The position numbers and the translations under genes are program-made. Shown here in pieces: positions 14,771 to 23,515 of a stretch of 64,000 bases of DNA (its first letter is position 1; each line of letters begins with the position of its first letter). The notes under the pieces were generated by a model. It made no database searches and was not told where the DNA came from. It saw only the letters and a list, made by a program, of their open reading frames with translations. Origin of the DNA: Flavobacterium sp. UBA7680 (GTDB taxonomy: Bacteria; Bacteroidota; Bacteroidia; Flavobacteriales; Flavobacteriaceae); contig NZ_DLHA01000032.1 in NCBI RefSeq assembly GCF_002482975.1, positions 186,001 to 250,000 of the forward strand. The letters are read 5' to 3'.

Positions 14771-16963
14771 TTATAATATAGTCTCAAAAATTCCTATAAC
14801 TTTTAAATTAATCAATTCATCATCTTCTATAACTATTTCTTCATAATCAAGATTATATGAAAGAGGCTTTAAAATAATTGACTCATGACTCCATGTATCA
14901 TTTTTAATGCTTTTATTACTCCTATATTCTTTAATAGTATATCCTGAACCAAAATCAGGGTCTTGTATGCTTGTATGTTCGACTAATACAATTTTACCAT
15001 CTCTAGAACCACCAGAATATTTTCTAAACATACAAATTGAACCATTTGGAATTATTTTATTCATTGATTCACCAATAACTTTACAAGCAAATAATTCATC
15101 TGATATTTTATATGTTTTATTTAATACAATCCATTTACAATCTTTCACAGTTTGCAATTCACTAAAATATCCTGCTGCAACATTTAAATCATATAATGGA
15201 ATGCTATTTACATATGGAACAACTTCATTATCTTCAAGATATTCGATTTCCTTTTTTATTTTATATTTTGGAATAAATTCAGAAAAGTAATCTCTTAGGT
15301 CTTTATCGCAAACATATACATAAGTGCCTTTAATACCTCTAAGCATAATTGTTTTATAAATATTCAAAATAAAATCTTTCAGCTCTTCTGCATCAACGAT
15401 GGATTGTTTTCCATTTACATCATGATAGTATTCTTTTAAAATTTTAATTTGATTATTTTTTTTATCATAAGTAATTTCATTTCCAAAAATTACTCCGGTA
15501 TAATTTAAATCATAACCTTGAATAGTGTGAATACATCCAACTTCATTTATTGAATTTGAAGAATTGACCCAATCAATATTTGTACTATTCCATTTTAATC
15601 TGGTATTTTCGATTTCAATATCATAGTCTTGTTTAGCTTCTTTTTTATTAGTAATCCACGGCCATGAATATCCTGCGACTAATCTCGATAAACCATTTTC
15701 TATATCTCTAGCCTTTATTTCACTTTGGATCGATTCAATTGAGTCAAAAAGAATAAATTCATATTTTTTGGTATTAAAAATTATATCAGACTTAGTTAAT
15801 TTACATTTTAAAAGATTATCGATATAATTGACATAATCATTACCTCCTTTTACTCTAAACTGAGATTTTAAATATTCTGTTTTACTTAAACTATGTAATT
15901 TTAGTTTATCAAAATCTTCTTTCTTAACATCCGAAGGTTTTATAGATTGATTTTCGTCATAAAAAAAAACTGCACTTTCAGACTGCTTTACTATCCAATC
16001 TAATTCACTACACGAATACTTATCAAAATTTAACTTTTCACATACAACATCAAATGCTCTAAAATAGGCACCTAAATTAACACGTCTTCGTAACCTGTGT
16101 GATTCATCTACTATAAGTATATCAAAAGTATCTTTTACAATTTCTGCAGGACCAATTACCATATTAGCATTTAATCCCTTAATATTTTTAAAAACTTTTT
16201 TTAGAGTACTTCGAAAAGATGACATAGGAACAACAAGAGCCATCTTAGGATTTGGATATTTTTTCTTTAATTCAAAGACCATCTCCAGGAATTCAAGCTC
16301 TTCATCTCCGAATTCTTCGAAATTAAAATCTTCATTAGAGGTATTAATTAATTTAAATAGAAAAATTGCTAAAATTGTTTTTCCTGTACCTGCACCGCCT
16401 TCAATTATAATATTTTTGTATGTATTATCTAAAAGACTTTTCATAATCACCTTTAAACCATCTTTTTGTTCTTGGGTTAAGGCTTTGTAAGGTGAATATT
16501 TGAATAAATCTGAATTATCTATATAATCAATAGAATGTTTTGTTATCCCAATTGTCCTTAAATTGTCCCATATAGATTTGAAAATATCCCCATATATTTC
16601 CTTCTTTTGATAGTAGTTGTGATTGGCTAATCCGATATTTCCATTAATTAATTTATATTGTCCATCTCCGGAAATATATTTTATAAGATTAGATTCTATG
16701 TCTAATGTTGCCGATTTATTAAATCTTTCACTTAAAATTAAATGAACAGCCGTTAATTTATTTTTAGTATTATTCTTTAAATGACTTCTCATCCTTGAAT
16801 ACATATCAGCTGTTTCGCCTACATATGCTTCTTTAACGATATCATCACTCAAAATATAAACAACAGGCCATAAATCTTTAACATAATGAATGTTATTAAA
16901 CTCATTTACAAGCTTTGAATCGAAATCAAATTTTTTAATAGAAAACATTTGAGTTTGATTCAT
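14771..16963 (-). CDS. GIY-YIG nuclease / DUF2075-type helicase / S24 (LexA-like) peptidase fusion
   Basis: 730 residues with three parts. Residues ~33-95 form a GIY-YIG-like nuclease: VVYIL, AYVGET, Arg57/Arg59 in SRMRSHL, and Glu90 in LDIESNL. Residues ~165-560 form a DUF2075/superfamily-1-like ATPase with Walker A EGGAGTGKT (188-196), DESHR (286-290), QFRVKGG (369-374) and HTIQGYDLNYTGVIFG (479-494). Residues ~585-730 match an S24/LexA-type peptidase fold, with Ser633 in GESMNKIIPNGS and Lys678 in YTIKEYRS as the candidate catalytic dyad. There is no helix-turn-helix. It overlaps the mazG-like gene by 4 bp (ATGA). A damage- or phage-triggered effector is plausible, but this is inference. 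Confidence 0.88.
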   Translation of the reverse strand: MNQTQMFSIKKFDFDSKLVNEFNNIHYVKDLWPVVYILSDDIVKEAYVGETADMYSRMRSHLKNNTKNKLTAVHLILSERFNKSATLDIESNLIKYISGDGQYKLINGNIGLANHNYYQKKEIYGDIFKSIWDNLRTIGITKHSIDYIDNSDLFKYSPYKALTQEQKDGLKVIMKSLLDNTYKNIIIEGGAGTGKTILAIFLFKLINTSNEDFNFEEFGDEELEFLEMVFELKKKYPNPKMALVVPMSSFRSTLKKVFKNIKGLNANMVIGPAEIVKDTFDILIVDESHRLRRRVNLGAYFRAFDVVCEKLNFDKYSCSELDWIVKQSESAVFFYDENQSIKPSDVKKEDFDKLKLHSLSKTEYLKSQFRVKGGNDYVNYIDNLLKCKLTKSDIIFNTKKYEFILFDSIESIQSEIKARDIENGLSRLVAGYSWPWITNKKEAKQDYDIEIENTRLKWNSTNIDWVNSSNSINEVGCIHTIQGYDLNYTGVIFGNEITYDKKNNQIKILKEYYHDVNGKQSIVDAEELKDFILNIYKTIMLRGIKGTYVYVCDKDLRDYFSEFIPKYKIKKEIEYLEDNEVVPYVNSIPLYDLNVAAGYFSELQTVKDCKWIVLNKTYKISDELFACKVIGESMNKIIPNGSICMFRKYSGGSRDGKIVLVEHTSIQDPDFGSGYTIKEYRSNKSIKNDTWSHESIILKPLSYNLDYEEIVIEDDELINLKVIGIFETIL

Positions 16964-17298
16964 AATTCATCATATTTTTTTGCAGAACCTTTAGCCTTAT
17001 CTACAGGATATTTTAAAGCATTTTTTTTAATTTTTTCAGAAACAATCTCAAATATATCTAAGTTATGTTTTTCGGCTAATAAAAAAGCAAAAGAAAGCAC
17101 GTCGGCGAGCTCTTCTTTTAATTTATCTTGATTTACGTTTTCTACATCCTCTCCTTTCTTCCATAAGAAAATTTCATTTAGTTCTGCAGCTTCAATTGAA
17201 ATAGCTAAAGCTAAATTTTTTGAATCATGAAATTGTTTCCAATCTCTTTCATTTCTAAATTGAATTAACTCTTCAATTACTTTTTTATAATTTCCCAT
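16960..17298 (-). CDS. MazG-like nucleotide pyrophosphohydrolase
   Basis: 112 residues from the ATG at 17298. The frame is open further to an ATG at 17358, but the upstream 20 residues do not fit the family, while MGNYKKVIEELIQFRNERDWKQFH is the usual start of MazG-like NTP pyrophosphatases. The metal-binding helices are present: LAISIEAAELNEIF (ExxE) and EELADVLSFAFLLAEKH (ExxD). Such enzymes remove non-canonical or alarm nucleotides; MazG-type proteins also occur in phage-defence loci. It is the first gene of the leftward arm, overlapping the GIY-YIG/helicase/S24 gene by 4 bp. Confidence 0.85.
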   Translation of the reverse strand: MGNYKKVIEELIQFRNERDWKQFHDSKNLALAISIEAAELNEIFLWKKGEDVENVNQDKLKEELADVLSFAFLLAEKHNLDIFEIVSEKIKKNALKYPVDKAKGSAKKYDEL

Positions 17299-17387
17299 AA
17301 CTACTGAATTGCTTTGACTTCCAAACTTAGGAATAATATAATTATCAAACAATTTCAAATTTTAAAATATATTATCTGTTAGAAAAA

Positions 17388-17472
17388 TACCGTATAAATA
17401 CTCGTTGTTTTGGGGTTGAATTATTGATATACTTGTTAGGAATAATTTTTAGTTAATTACGGTTTACCGTAA
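17388..17472. promoter_or_regulatory. Operator-like palindrome and ACCGTA motifs between the divergent defence arms
   Basis: TTACGGT-TT-ACCGTAA (17457-17472) is a perfect 7-bp-arm palindrome. A related single motif, TACCGTATAAATAC, lies at 17388-17401, and AACCGTAAATAAATACC occurs at 23469-23485 upstream of the PLD gene. No textbook -7/-33 pair is clear here. The shared motif is the best sign that the two arms and the PLD gene share control. Confidence 0.5.
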
Positions 17473-17572
17473 AATAATTATTTTTTAAAGAATAACCTTT
17501 GTTTTAATCAAATCATATCTAAAAATAAATAAAAATCATTTATATAGAATCATATATTAATCGAATCACGTT

Positions 17573-19108
17573 ATGGAAAAAAAATCCAAATTAGAATATA
17601 TTAAACTTGAAGATTTAAAACTTGATATAAATAATCCAAGATTTGCAGAATTATATAAAGGAAGTACGAAAGAAGAAGATCTTATTTTATACTTACTCAA
17701 TGAGGAAGCTGCTGAAGAAATAGCAAAAGCTATAGTAAAAAAAAATGAATTCTATGAAGATAAAGCACTTTGGGTAATTAAAGATATAGATGGGAAATAT
17801 TCCGTTCGTGATGGAAATCGTCGTTGCGCAGCAGTTAAAGCCTTACAATTACCTGGCAGGTATTTGCTAGCAGAAAACAAAATGCCTATAGAAGAACTTC
17901 CAGCATACATCTATGAAGATGAAGTCGAATTAAAATCAAGAATTGCAGAAGAACATGCTGCATCATTATTTCGTAGTTGGGAAAGAATAGCAAAAGCATT
18001 GCATATATTGGATCTCGCAAATAGTGGTAAGAGCGAAGAAATAAACAGTTTAGATTCAAAACCAGGAGATTTTATTAAATTAGGGTCTTTTTATAAAGAG
18101 GCCGTTATTCATGGTGATGAAGAATTCAGAAAACAAATAAGAAGGGGACGAGGAAAAACCGGAGGCAAAACTATTATCTACGAGCGTTTATTTAGAGACG
18201 CAAAATTATGTGGATATAAATTTAAGAATTCACCTTCTTTTAAAATTGAAATTACTGATCAAAAAAAATTTAAATCTTACATCATAGCTTTAGTAAAATA
18301 TATTAAAGATAATCCTGACATTAAAACGTCAGATATCGATAGTGACCGAAATTTTATAAAAAAACTAAAAGATTATGGATTTGATAGTGATCCTAAACCT
18401 TCAGTACCTCAACCATCATCCAATGATAATTCTGAAACACCTAATACAGGAACGCAGACTTCAGAAAATCCATCTGAAACAAATACAGGAGCATCACAGG
18501 CTTCAAATAATTCGTCTGAGACACCAAATGCAGAGCCATTATCTTCTGATACTAATATTCCAAATTCAAATGATAACTCTACACCTGATTTAAATTCTGG
18601 AAATTCTGCACCTGCTTCTAGTTTACCAAATAAACGTGGAACAGTAAAAAAATATCCCGACATAAAAAGGAAGCAGCTGCCTTCAGGTTTAAAAGCTCGG
18701 ATTGATGAATATTTTGAAATTGACAGTAATAAAATGCCTAATTCTAAGATTGCTATGGCACGTGTGACCTATGAATGTGTGATGAAATACGTTGTCGAAA
18801 ACACCAAACACTCAAATATATTATTAAGTAATTCTGGTCATTTTGGAACTGCCTATAAAAAAAGGCCTCACACTGATTTCGATGAATTAAATAAAAAATT
18901 TATTGAACTAATTTTAAATGTAGGATTTAAAAAAGCTTTTACTAATTTCGACTTTGAAAAAATGCATCAAATAATACATAATTATCACGTATCAGGAACT
19001 TCACATATTGCTGAACAAATTAAAAATAATTTAATAGTATTAATTGAGTTTATGCTACAAGATGTCCCAGATTTAGTGAATTCGTTAGATGTATCAAAAA
19101 TCAAATAA
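17573..19108 (+). CDS. ParB/sulfiredoxin-fold protein of the defence operon
   Basis: 511 residues. The N-terminal ~130 residues match a ParB N-terminal/Srx fold: a Y-I-K-L-E-D-L-K-L-D-INNPRF start and the signature SVRDGNRRCAAVKAL (DGNRR at 80-84). A helical region with RRGRGKTGGK follows. Residues ~273-358 are a Ser/Asn/Pro/Thr-rich linker containing short internal repeats (SNDNSETPNTG, SNNSSETPNAE). Residues ~360-511 form a separate helical domain of unknown type. It is the first gene of the ParB-Dam-AAA-HNH operon, 2 bp before the methylase. It is not a chromosome-partition ParB: there is no ParA and the C-terminal organisation differs. A nucleotide-hydrolysing role of the ParB fold is possible. 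Confidence 0.82.
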   Translation: MEKKSKLEYIKLEDLKLDINNPRFAELYKGSTKEEDLILYLLNEEAAEEIAKAIVKKNEFYEDKALWVIKDIDGKYSVRDGNRRCAAVKALQLPGRYLLAENKMPIEELPAYIYEDEVELKSRIAEEHAASLFRSWERIAKALHILDLANSGKSEEINSLDSKPGDFIKLGSFYKEAVIHGDEEFRKQIRRGRGKTGGKTIIYERLFRDAKLCGYKFKNSPSFKIEITDQKKFKSYIIALVKYIKDNPDIKTSDIDSDRNFIKKLKDYGFDSDPKPSVPQPSSNDNSETPNTGTQTSENPSETNTGASQASNNSSETPNAEPLSSDTNIPNSNDNSTPDLNSGNSAPASSLPNKRGTVKKYPDIKRKQLPSGLKARIDEYFEIDSNKMPNSKIAMARVTYECVMKYVVENTKHSNILLSNSGHFGTAYKKRPHTDFDELNKKFIELILNVGFKKAFTNFDFEKMHQIIHNYHVSGTSHIAEQIKNNLIVLIEFMLQDVPDLVNSLDVSKIK

Positions 19109-19110
19109 TT

Positions 19111-20016
19111 ATGTTTTACTCTCCTTTAAGATATCCTGGTGGAAAAAATAGACTTTCTGCTTTTCTTGCTAAAATTTGTATCGATAACAATATTCATAAC
19201 CATTATGTTGAACCATATGCAGGTGGAGCATCAGTTGCTTTATTCCTTTTAATAGAAGGATATGTGAATAAAATTACAATTAACGATAAAGATCTTTCTA
19301 TTTATGCTTTTTGGTATTCAATAAAAAATAATTCTGCTGAGCTTTGTAAACTTATTGATGAAACTGAAATTAATGTAGAAAATTGGTATCATCAAAAGGA
19401 AATTCAAAAAAGAAAAGAAACTGTTGATTTATTGACATTAGGATTTTCAACATTATTCTTAAATAGGACAAATCGATCAGGTATTATTAAGGGCGGTGTA
19501 ATTGGAGGTATTAAACAAGATGGTAATTATAAAATTAATTGTCGATTTAATAAAGAAGAGATTAAACAAAGAATAAAATTAATAGCAAAATATAGTGCAA
19601 ATATTGAAATATTAAATGATGATGCTATTGATTTAATAGATAAAATTCAACTTGTCTCAAAAAATGATGACACTATATTTTACTTTGATCCGCCATATTA
19701 TCTTAAAGCTGATCAATTATATATGAATCATTATTTGGATGAGCATCATAAAGGAGTCAGTGAAAAAATAAAATCAATTCATAATATTCATTGGATTGTT
19801 TCATATGACGATAATATAAATATTGAAAAACTATATAAAGATCTACCTACTAAGAAATATTCTTTTAACCATTCTGCAGGACAATCGAAATCTGGAAAAG
19901 AGATAATGTTTTTTAGTAACAATTTAAAGCAACCAAGTGTAGAAAATTATAATCCTGTTAATTTTAAGATTAAGATAAATAGAAATCGAAAAGAAATCAT
20001 TTATAAAAATGCTTAA
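19111..20016 (+). CDS. Dam-type DNA adenine methyltransferase (D12 class)
   Basis: 301 residues. SAM-binding motif: PLRYPGGKNRLSAFL near the N-terminus and YVEPYAGGASVALFLL. Catalytic motif IV is FYFDPPYY. Between them is a Dam-like target recognition region (LFLNRTNRSGIIKGGVIGG). These are the features of the D12 N6-adenine family, which includes Dam; the target site cannot be read from the sequence. It follows the ParB-like gene by 2 bp and precedes the AAA ATPase, so modification and nuclease parts are encoded together. Confidence 0.93.
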   Translation: MFYSPLRYPGGKNRLSAFLAKICIDNNIHNHYVEPYAGGASVALFLLIEGYVNKITINDKDLSIYAFWYSIKNNSAELCKLIDETEINVENWYHQKEIQKRKETVDLLTLGFSTLFLNRTNRSGIIKGGVIGGIKQDGNYKINCRFNKEEIKQRIKLIAKYSANIEILNDDAIDLIDKIQLVSKNDDTIFYFDPPYYLKADQLYMNHYLDEHHKGVSEKIKSIHNIHWIVSYDDNINIEKLYKDLPTKKYSFNHSAGQSKSGKEIMFFSNNLKQPSVENYNPVNFKIKINRNRKEIIYKNA

Positions 20017-20068
20017 AAATAATCTACATATGCTTTAATTAAAATAAAAAAACAATTTAAAATAATTT

Positions 20069-22099
20069 ATGAACGAATTTAAATTAATTGCAATAAGACC
20101 ATTAATTGGCTGTGATGTTAGATTTTCAAAAAATTTAGTGCTTGGGAAGATTTACAAATTTTACAATGATTATATTTTTTTAGATAAAAATGGAAAAGAG
20201 GTTGAAAAAGATGAGAAAGTCTTCAAAGTAGATTATCTTAAAAAAGTCCCTTATGAATTATACAAAATTTCAACTATAGGAAATAATATAGTTAATATAA
20301 ATATATCAGCTGTTGTCGGAAAAAATGGAAGTGGAAAAAGTAACTTATTAGAATTCTTTTATTTAGTAAATTATTTAATCGCTAAAATAAATGAAGTTCT
20401 ATATGATAAAGATATTGAAATTTCTAAAAATTTAGCTTTTGAAATTTATTATTCTTTTCAAGATGTAATTTGCTTAATTTCTTATGATCCAAAAAACGGT
20501 TTGGAATTTAAAAAACAGATACAAGATAAATTTGAGATAGAAGATTTTAAGCTTGAAAAGTTATTCTATACAGTAGCTATAAATTACTCTATGTATGGTT
20601 TGAATTCTAAAAATTCTGGAAAATGGTTAGATATGTTATTTCACAAAAATGATGGTTACCAAACTCCCATTGTTATAAATCCTTTTAGAAAAGAAGGAAA
20701 TATAGATGTTAATTCTGAAACTCATTTGGCTCAATCAAGATTAATGCTAAATGTTTTAGACTTGATAGAAGAAAAGCAGGCACTAATTGATAATAAATTT
20801 GTTGAAGAATTTGATTTTGTTATTGATCCTAGTTCTCTAGAATTAATTACAAAGAGCTATCCAATTTCAATCAATAACATATTTAATGAATTTATTCAAA
20901 AAGAAAGTATTACAATAATTGATTTTTTCAATCAAATATACAGTATTGTTAACGGACACCTAGATCAAGATCAGATCGATAATATGAAAATTAAATTTGA
21001 CGAAGATATTAAAAAAGATATGTCCAAACATGCATTTATTGAAGATGAAAAAGTAGATTATAATGAAATATTATTTTTATTTATCAAATACTCTGTAAGA
21101 AAAGTATTCAAAATATGTTATCAGTATGAAGATTATTCGTCATATGTAGATGTAATTAAAAAAGATAAAGCAGAAATTGGTCAATATGAGGTCTTTTCAA
21201 TTAAAAATTTAGGGGAATTATTTGAAAAAATAAAAAAAGATAAAAGTCATATTACACTCAAACTATATCAGGCATTATATACAATAAAAAACAATTATTT
21301 TAAAACTGATTCTTGGAAAGTTAAAAGAAGCCCGGTTAATTCTACCCAAAAAAATTATTTTTGCAAGCAAGACAACACTGCTTTTCAACAAAGAATTAAT
21401 ACAGCAATAACAGCGATTGGTGATGATAATACATGGGAAAAAATTTTATTAGTTCCAAATGCTTTAGTAAAACCCTCAATAATAATTAGAGATGAAATTT
21501 CTAAAAAAAATATTGACTTTAATACTTTAAGTTCAGGTGAACAACAATTAACACATTCGATACAATCTATCTTGTATCATTTGAAGAATCTTAACTCAGT
21601 ATTTTATTCAGAAGGAGAGAAAATTTCATATAAAAATATAAATCTAGTTTTAGACGAAATTGAATTATACTATCACCCAGAATACCAAAGAAAATTCATT
21701 AATTACTTATTAAAAGCTATAGAAAAACTTAAAATTGAAAATATAAAAGGAATAAATATAATTTTTTCTACACATTCACCATTTATACTTTCTGATATTC
21801 CTAATCAAAATATTATGAGATTAATTGAAGGAGAACCGCAAAAATCTCTTTCAAGCGATAAAACTTTCGGAGCCAATATTCACGACTTATTAGCTAGTGA
21901 TTTCTTTTTAAAAAATGGATTCATGGGGGAATTTGCTCACGAATATATCACAAATTTAATCGATGATATTAATGGAATAAATAAAATTATTCCCAATGAT
22001 GAATTTTATGCTTTTTTAAAAAAAATAGAAATCATAGATGAACCATTTATTAGATATAAATTGATTGAAACATTAGAAAATAAAAAAAATAAAACTTAA
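20069..22099 (+). CDS. Large AAA ATPase (PtuA/OLD-like) of the defence operon
   Basis: 676 residues. The N-terminal P-loop GKNGSGKS is at 84-91, after an unusually long ~80-residue lead. The ABC-like C-terminal half has the signature LSSGEQQL (~486), the Walker B LVLDEIELYYHPE (~526), and FSTHSPF (~566). The ~330-residue insert between them is coiled and charged. This matches the SMC/Rad50-like ATPases paired with HNH nucleases in Septu (PtuA), but it is longer than I recall for PtuA. The next gene is an HNH protein, which supports the comparison. No TOPRIM domain is seen, so it is not a typical OLD nuclease. Confidence 0.85.
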   Translation: MNEFKLIAIRPLIGCDVRFSKNLVLGKIYKFYNDYIFLDKNGKEVEKDEKVFKVDYLKKVPYELYKISTIGNNIVNINISAVVGKNGSGKSNLLEFFYLVNYLIAKINEVLYDKDIEISKNLAFEIYYSFQDVICLISYDPKNGLEFKKQIQDKFEIEDFKLEKLFYTVAINYSMYGLNSKNSGKWLDMLFHKNDGYQTPIVINPFRKEGNIDVNSETHLAQSRLMLNVLDLIEEKQALIDNKFVEEFDFVIDPSSLELITKSYPISINNIFNEFIQKESITIIDFFNQIYSIVNGHLDQDQIDNMKIKFDEDIKKDMSKHAFIEDEKVDYNEILFLFIKYSVRKVFKICYQYEDYSSYVDVIKKDKAEIGQYEVFSIKNLGELFEKIKKDKSHITLKLYQALYTIKNNYFKTDSWKVKRSPVNSTQKNYFCKQDNTAFQQRINTAITAIGDDNTWEKILLVPNALVKPSIIIRDEISKKNIDFNTLSSGEQQLTHSIQSILYHLKNLNSVFYSEGEKISYKNINLVLDEIELYYHPEYQRKFINYLLKAIEKLKIENIKGINIIFSTHSPFILSDIPNQNIMRLIEGEPQKSLSSDKTFGANIHDLLASDFFLKNGFMGEFAHEYITNLIDDINGINKIIPNDEFYAFLKKIEIIDEPFIRYKLIETLENKKNKT

Positions 22100-22129
22100 A
22101 AAAATAGATAGTAGAAAGGCAAACAAAAC

Positions 22130-23350
22130 TTGATAAACTTAAAATTCAATGAGCTAATGATCAAAATTGAACATCCAGATTTAATATCTATTTCCAATAA
22201 ATATAGCAAAAATATTAAATCACTTTTTTTAAGTAAAATTAATGATATTTTAGAAGTAATTAGCATACTAGAATCTTCAGGAATTGCAGATGAAAAAACA
22301 GTTTTAAAAAAGGTAAATAATTTTACATCAGCAATAAAAATAGTAATTGGAAAAAATAAATTATTAAATTCAAAACACCCAGTAGGAGAAGGAAAAAACA
22401 CTAACGATTTGATATTTACTTTAAATTATTATAAAATAAAATCAGACAAAAGATCCAAGTGTAGAAAAACAAAAACTTATAATGAGTTAAAGAATAAAAT
22501 TAATAATCTTGCTACATTCATACAAGATAATGACCTTTTTGGAAGCCTACCTTATGAATTAATAGACTTAAATGATGAGTTAAAATTGCTATTAACAGGT
22601 ATTACAAAAAGAGCTTATAATTACTTTTTTAATTATAATAATTACTACACACCTATTAATAATGACCTTGGTAAAGCCTTAGACTTAAAGTGCTGTCCTT
22701 ATTGTAACAGAAATTTTATAACATACATCCCTGATAAAAATAGTAGAATTATAGGTCCGACTTACGACCACTTTTTTAATAAAGCTCGATATGAATATTT
22801 AACATTGAGTTTTTATAACCTAATACCCAGTTGTTATATATGCAATTGCAATTTAAAACTTGATGCTGATTTTAAATTAAATACTCATTTACATCCTTAT
22901 CTTGGGGGATTTGGAAATGATGTGTTTTTTGATTTTGAATTATCAACTAAAAGCAATATAAATAATAAGAAAATTAGTTTTAGTTTAAATTTAAAGCCTC
23001 ATCATGAAATTTCCTTACAAAAAAAAGAAAGAATATTTGGTATTCCTACACAAAAAAAATCTGGAAACTTAAATGTCTTCAAGTTGCAAGAAGTATACCA
23101 AAGCCATGGTGATTCTGTTGAGGAAATTTATAGGAAATTTGATAAAACTAGTTACTATTACATTGGTTCAATATCGGACATCATTAATAAATTAAACACT
23201 TCAGAAGAAGAATTTTATAGATTCTATTTTCGAAATTATTATAAGCCTATAGATTTTAACAAAAGGCCTCTAGCTAAATTAGATAGAGATATTTATAATA
23301 AATTGAAGATGATTTCAGAACAAACACTCCATGCTGATATAAAGGTTTAA
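22130..23350 (+). CDS. HNH nuclease (PtuB-like) partner of the AAA ATPase
   Basis: 406 residues from the TTG at 22130; an ATG at 22157 is an alternative start. The central HNH module has Cys189-x2-Cys192 (CCPYCNRNF), His214 in TYDHFF, Asn230 in LSFYNLIPSC, and Cys235-x2-Cys238 (CYICN), a zinc-knuckle HNH as in PtuB and related defence nucleases. About 180 residues precede it and ~160 follow, so it is larger than I recall for minimal PtuB. It lies 30 bp after the AAA gene. The pair resembles Septu, in which the ATPase licenses the HNH nuclease. Confidence 0.85.
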   Translation: MINLKFNELMIKIEHPDLISISNKYSKNIKSLFLSKINDILEVISILESSGIADEKTVLKKVNNFTSAIKIVIGKNKLLNSKHPVGEGKNTNDLIFTLNYYKIKSDKRSKCRKTKTYNELKNKINNLATFIQDNDLFGSLPYELIDLNDELKLLLTGITKRAYNYFFNYNNYYTPINNDLGKALDLKCCPYCNRNFITYIPDKNSRIIGPTYDHFFNKARYEYLTLSFYNLIPSCYICNCNLKLDADFKLNTHLHPYLGGFGNDVFFDFELSTKSNINNKKISFSLNLKPHHEISLQKKERIFGIPTQKKSGNLNVFKLQEVYQSHGDSVEEIYRKFDKTSYYYIGSISDIINKLNTSEEEFYRFYFRNYYKPIDFNKRPLAKLDRDIYNKLKMISEQTLHADIKV

Positions 23351-23515
23351 TTAGTGAACACATAGTTTTTATCTTAACAACTATTAATAGATATCACGAA
23401 CACAGTTGTTTTACCATCAGAGAAAATTTCTAATTTCAAATTCTTTTTTTTTATCGATCTGTTACAATAACCGTAAATAAATACCTTTTATATAAATTTA
23501 AAGCATCAAACACAA
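23351..23515 (+). promoter_or_regulatory. Gap between HNH and PLD genes with ACCGTA motif
   Basis: 165 bp, AT-rich. AACCGTAAATAAATACC (23469-23485) resembles the motifs at 17388-17401 and 17465-17475. TACCTTTT at 23482-23489 weakly resembles a -7 box. The PLD gene may have its own promoter under the same control. Confidence 0.35.

Noticed and set aside
17573..19108. Chromosome or plasmid partition ParB
   Set aside because: There is no ParA or parS-like cluster; the protein has a Ser/Asn/Thr linker, a different C-terminal domain and sits in a methylase-nuclease operon.
20069..23350. Retron-linked Septu (reverse transcriptase plus ncRNA)
   Set aside because: No reverse transcriptase motif (xADD) or msr/msd-like region was seen anywhere in the island.
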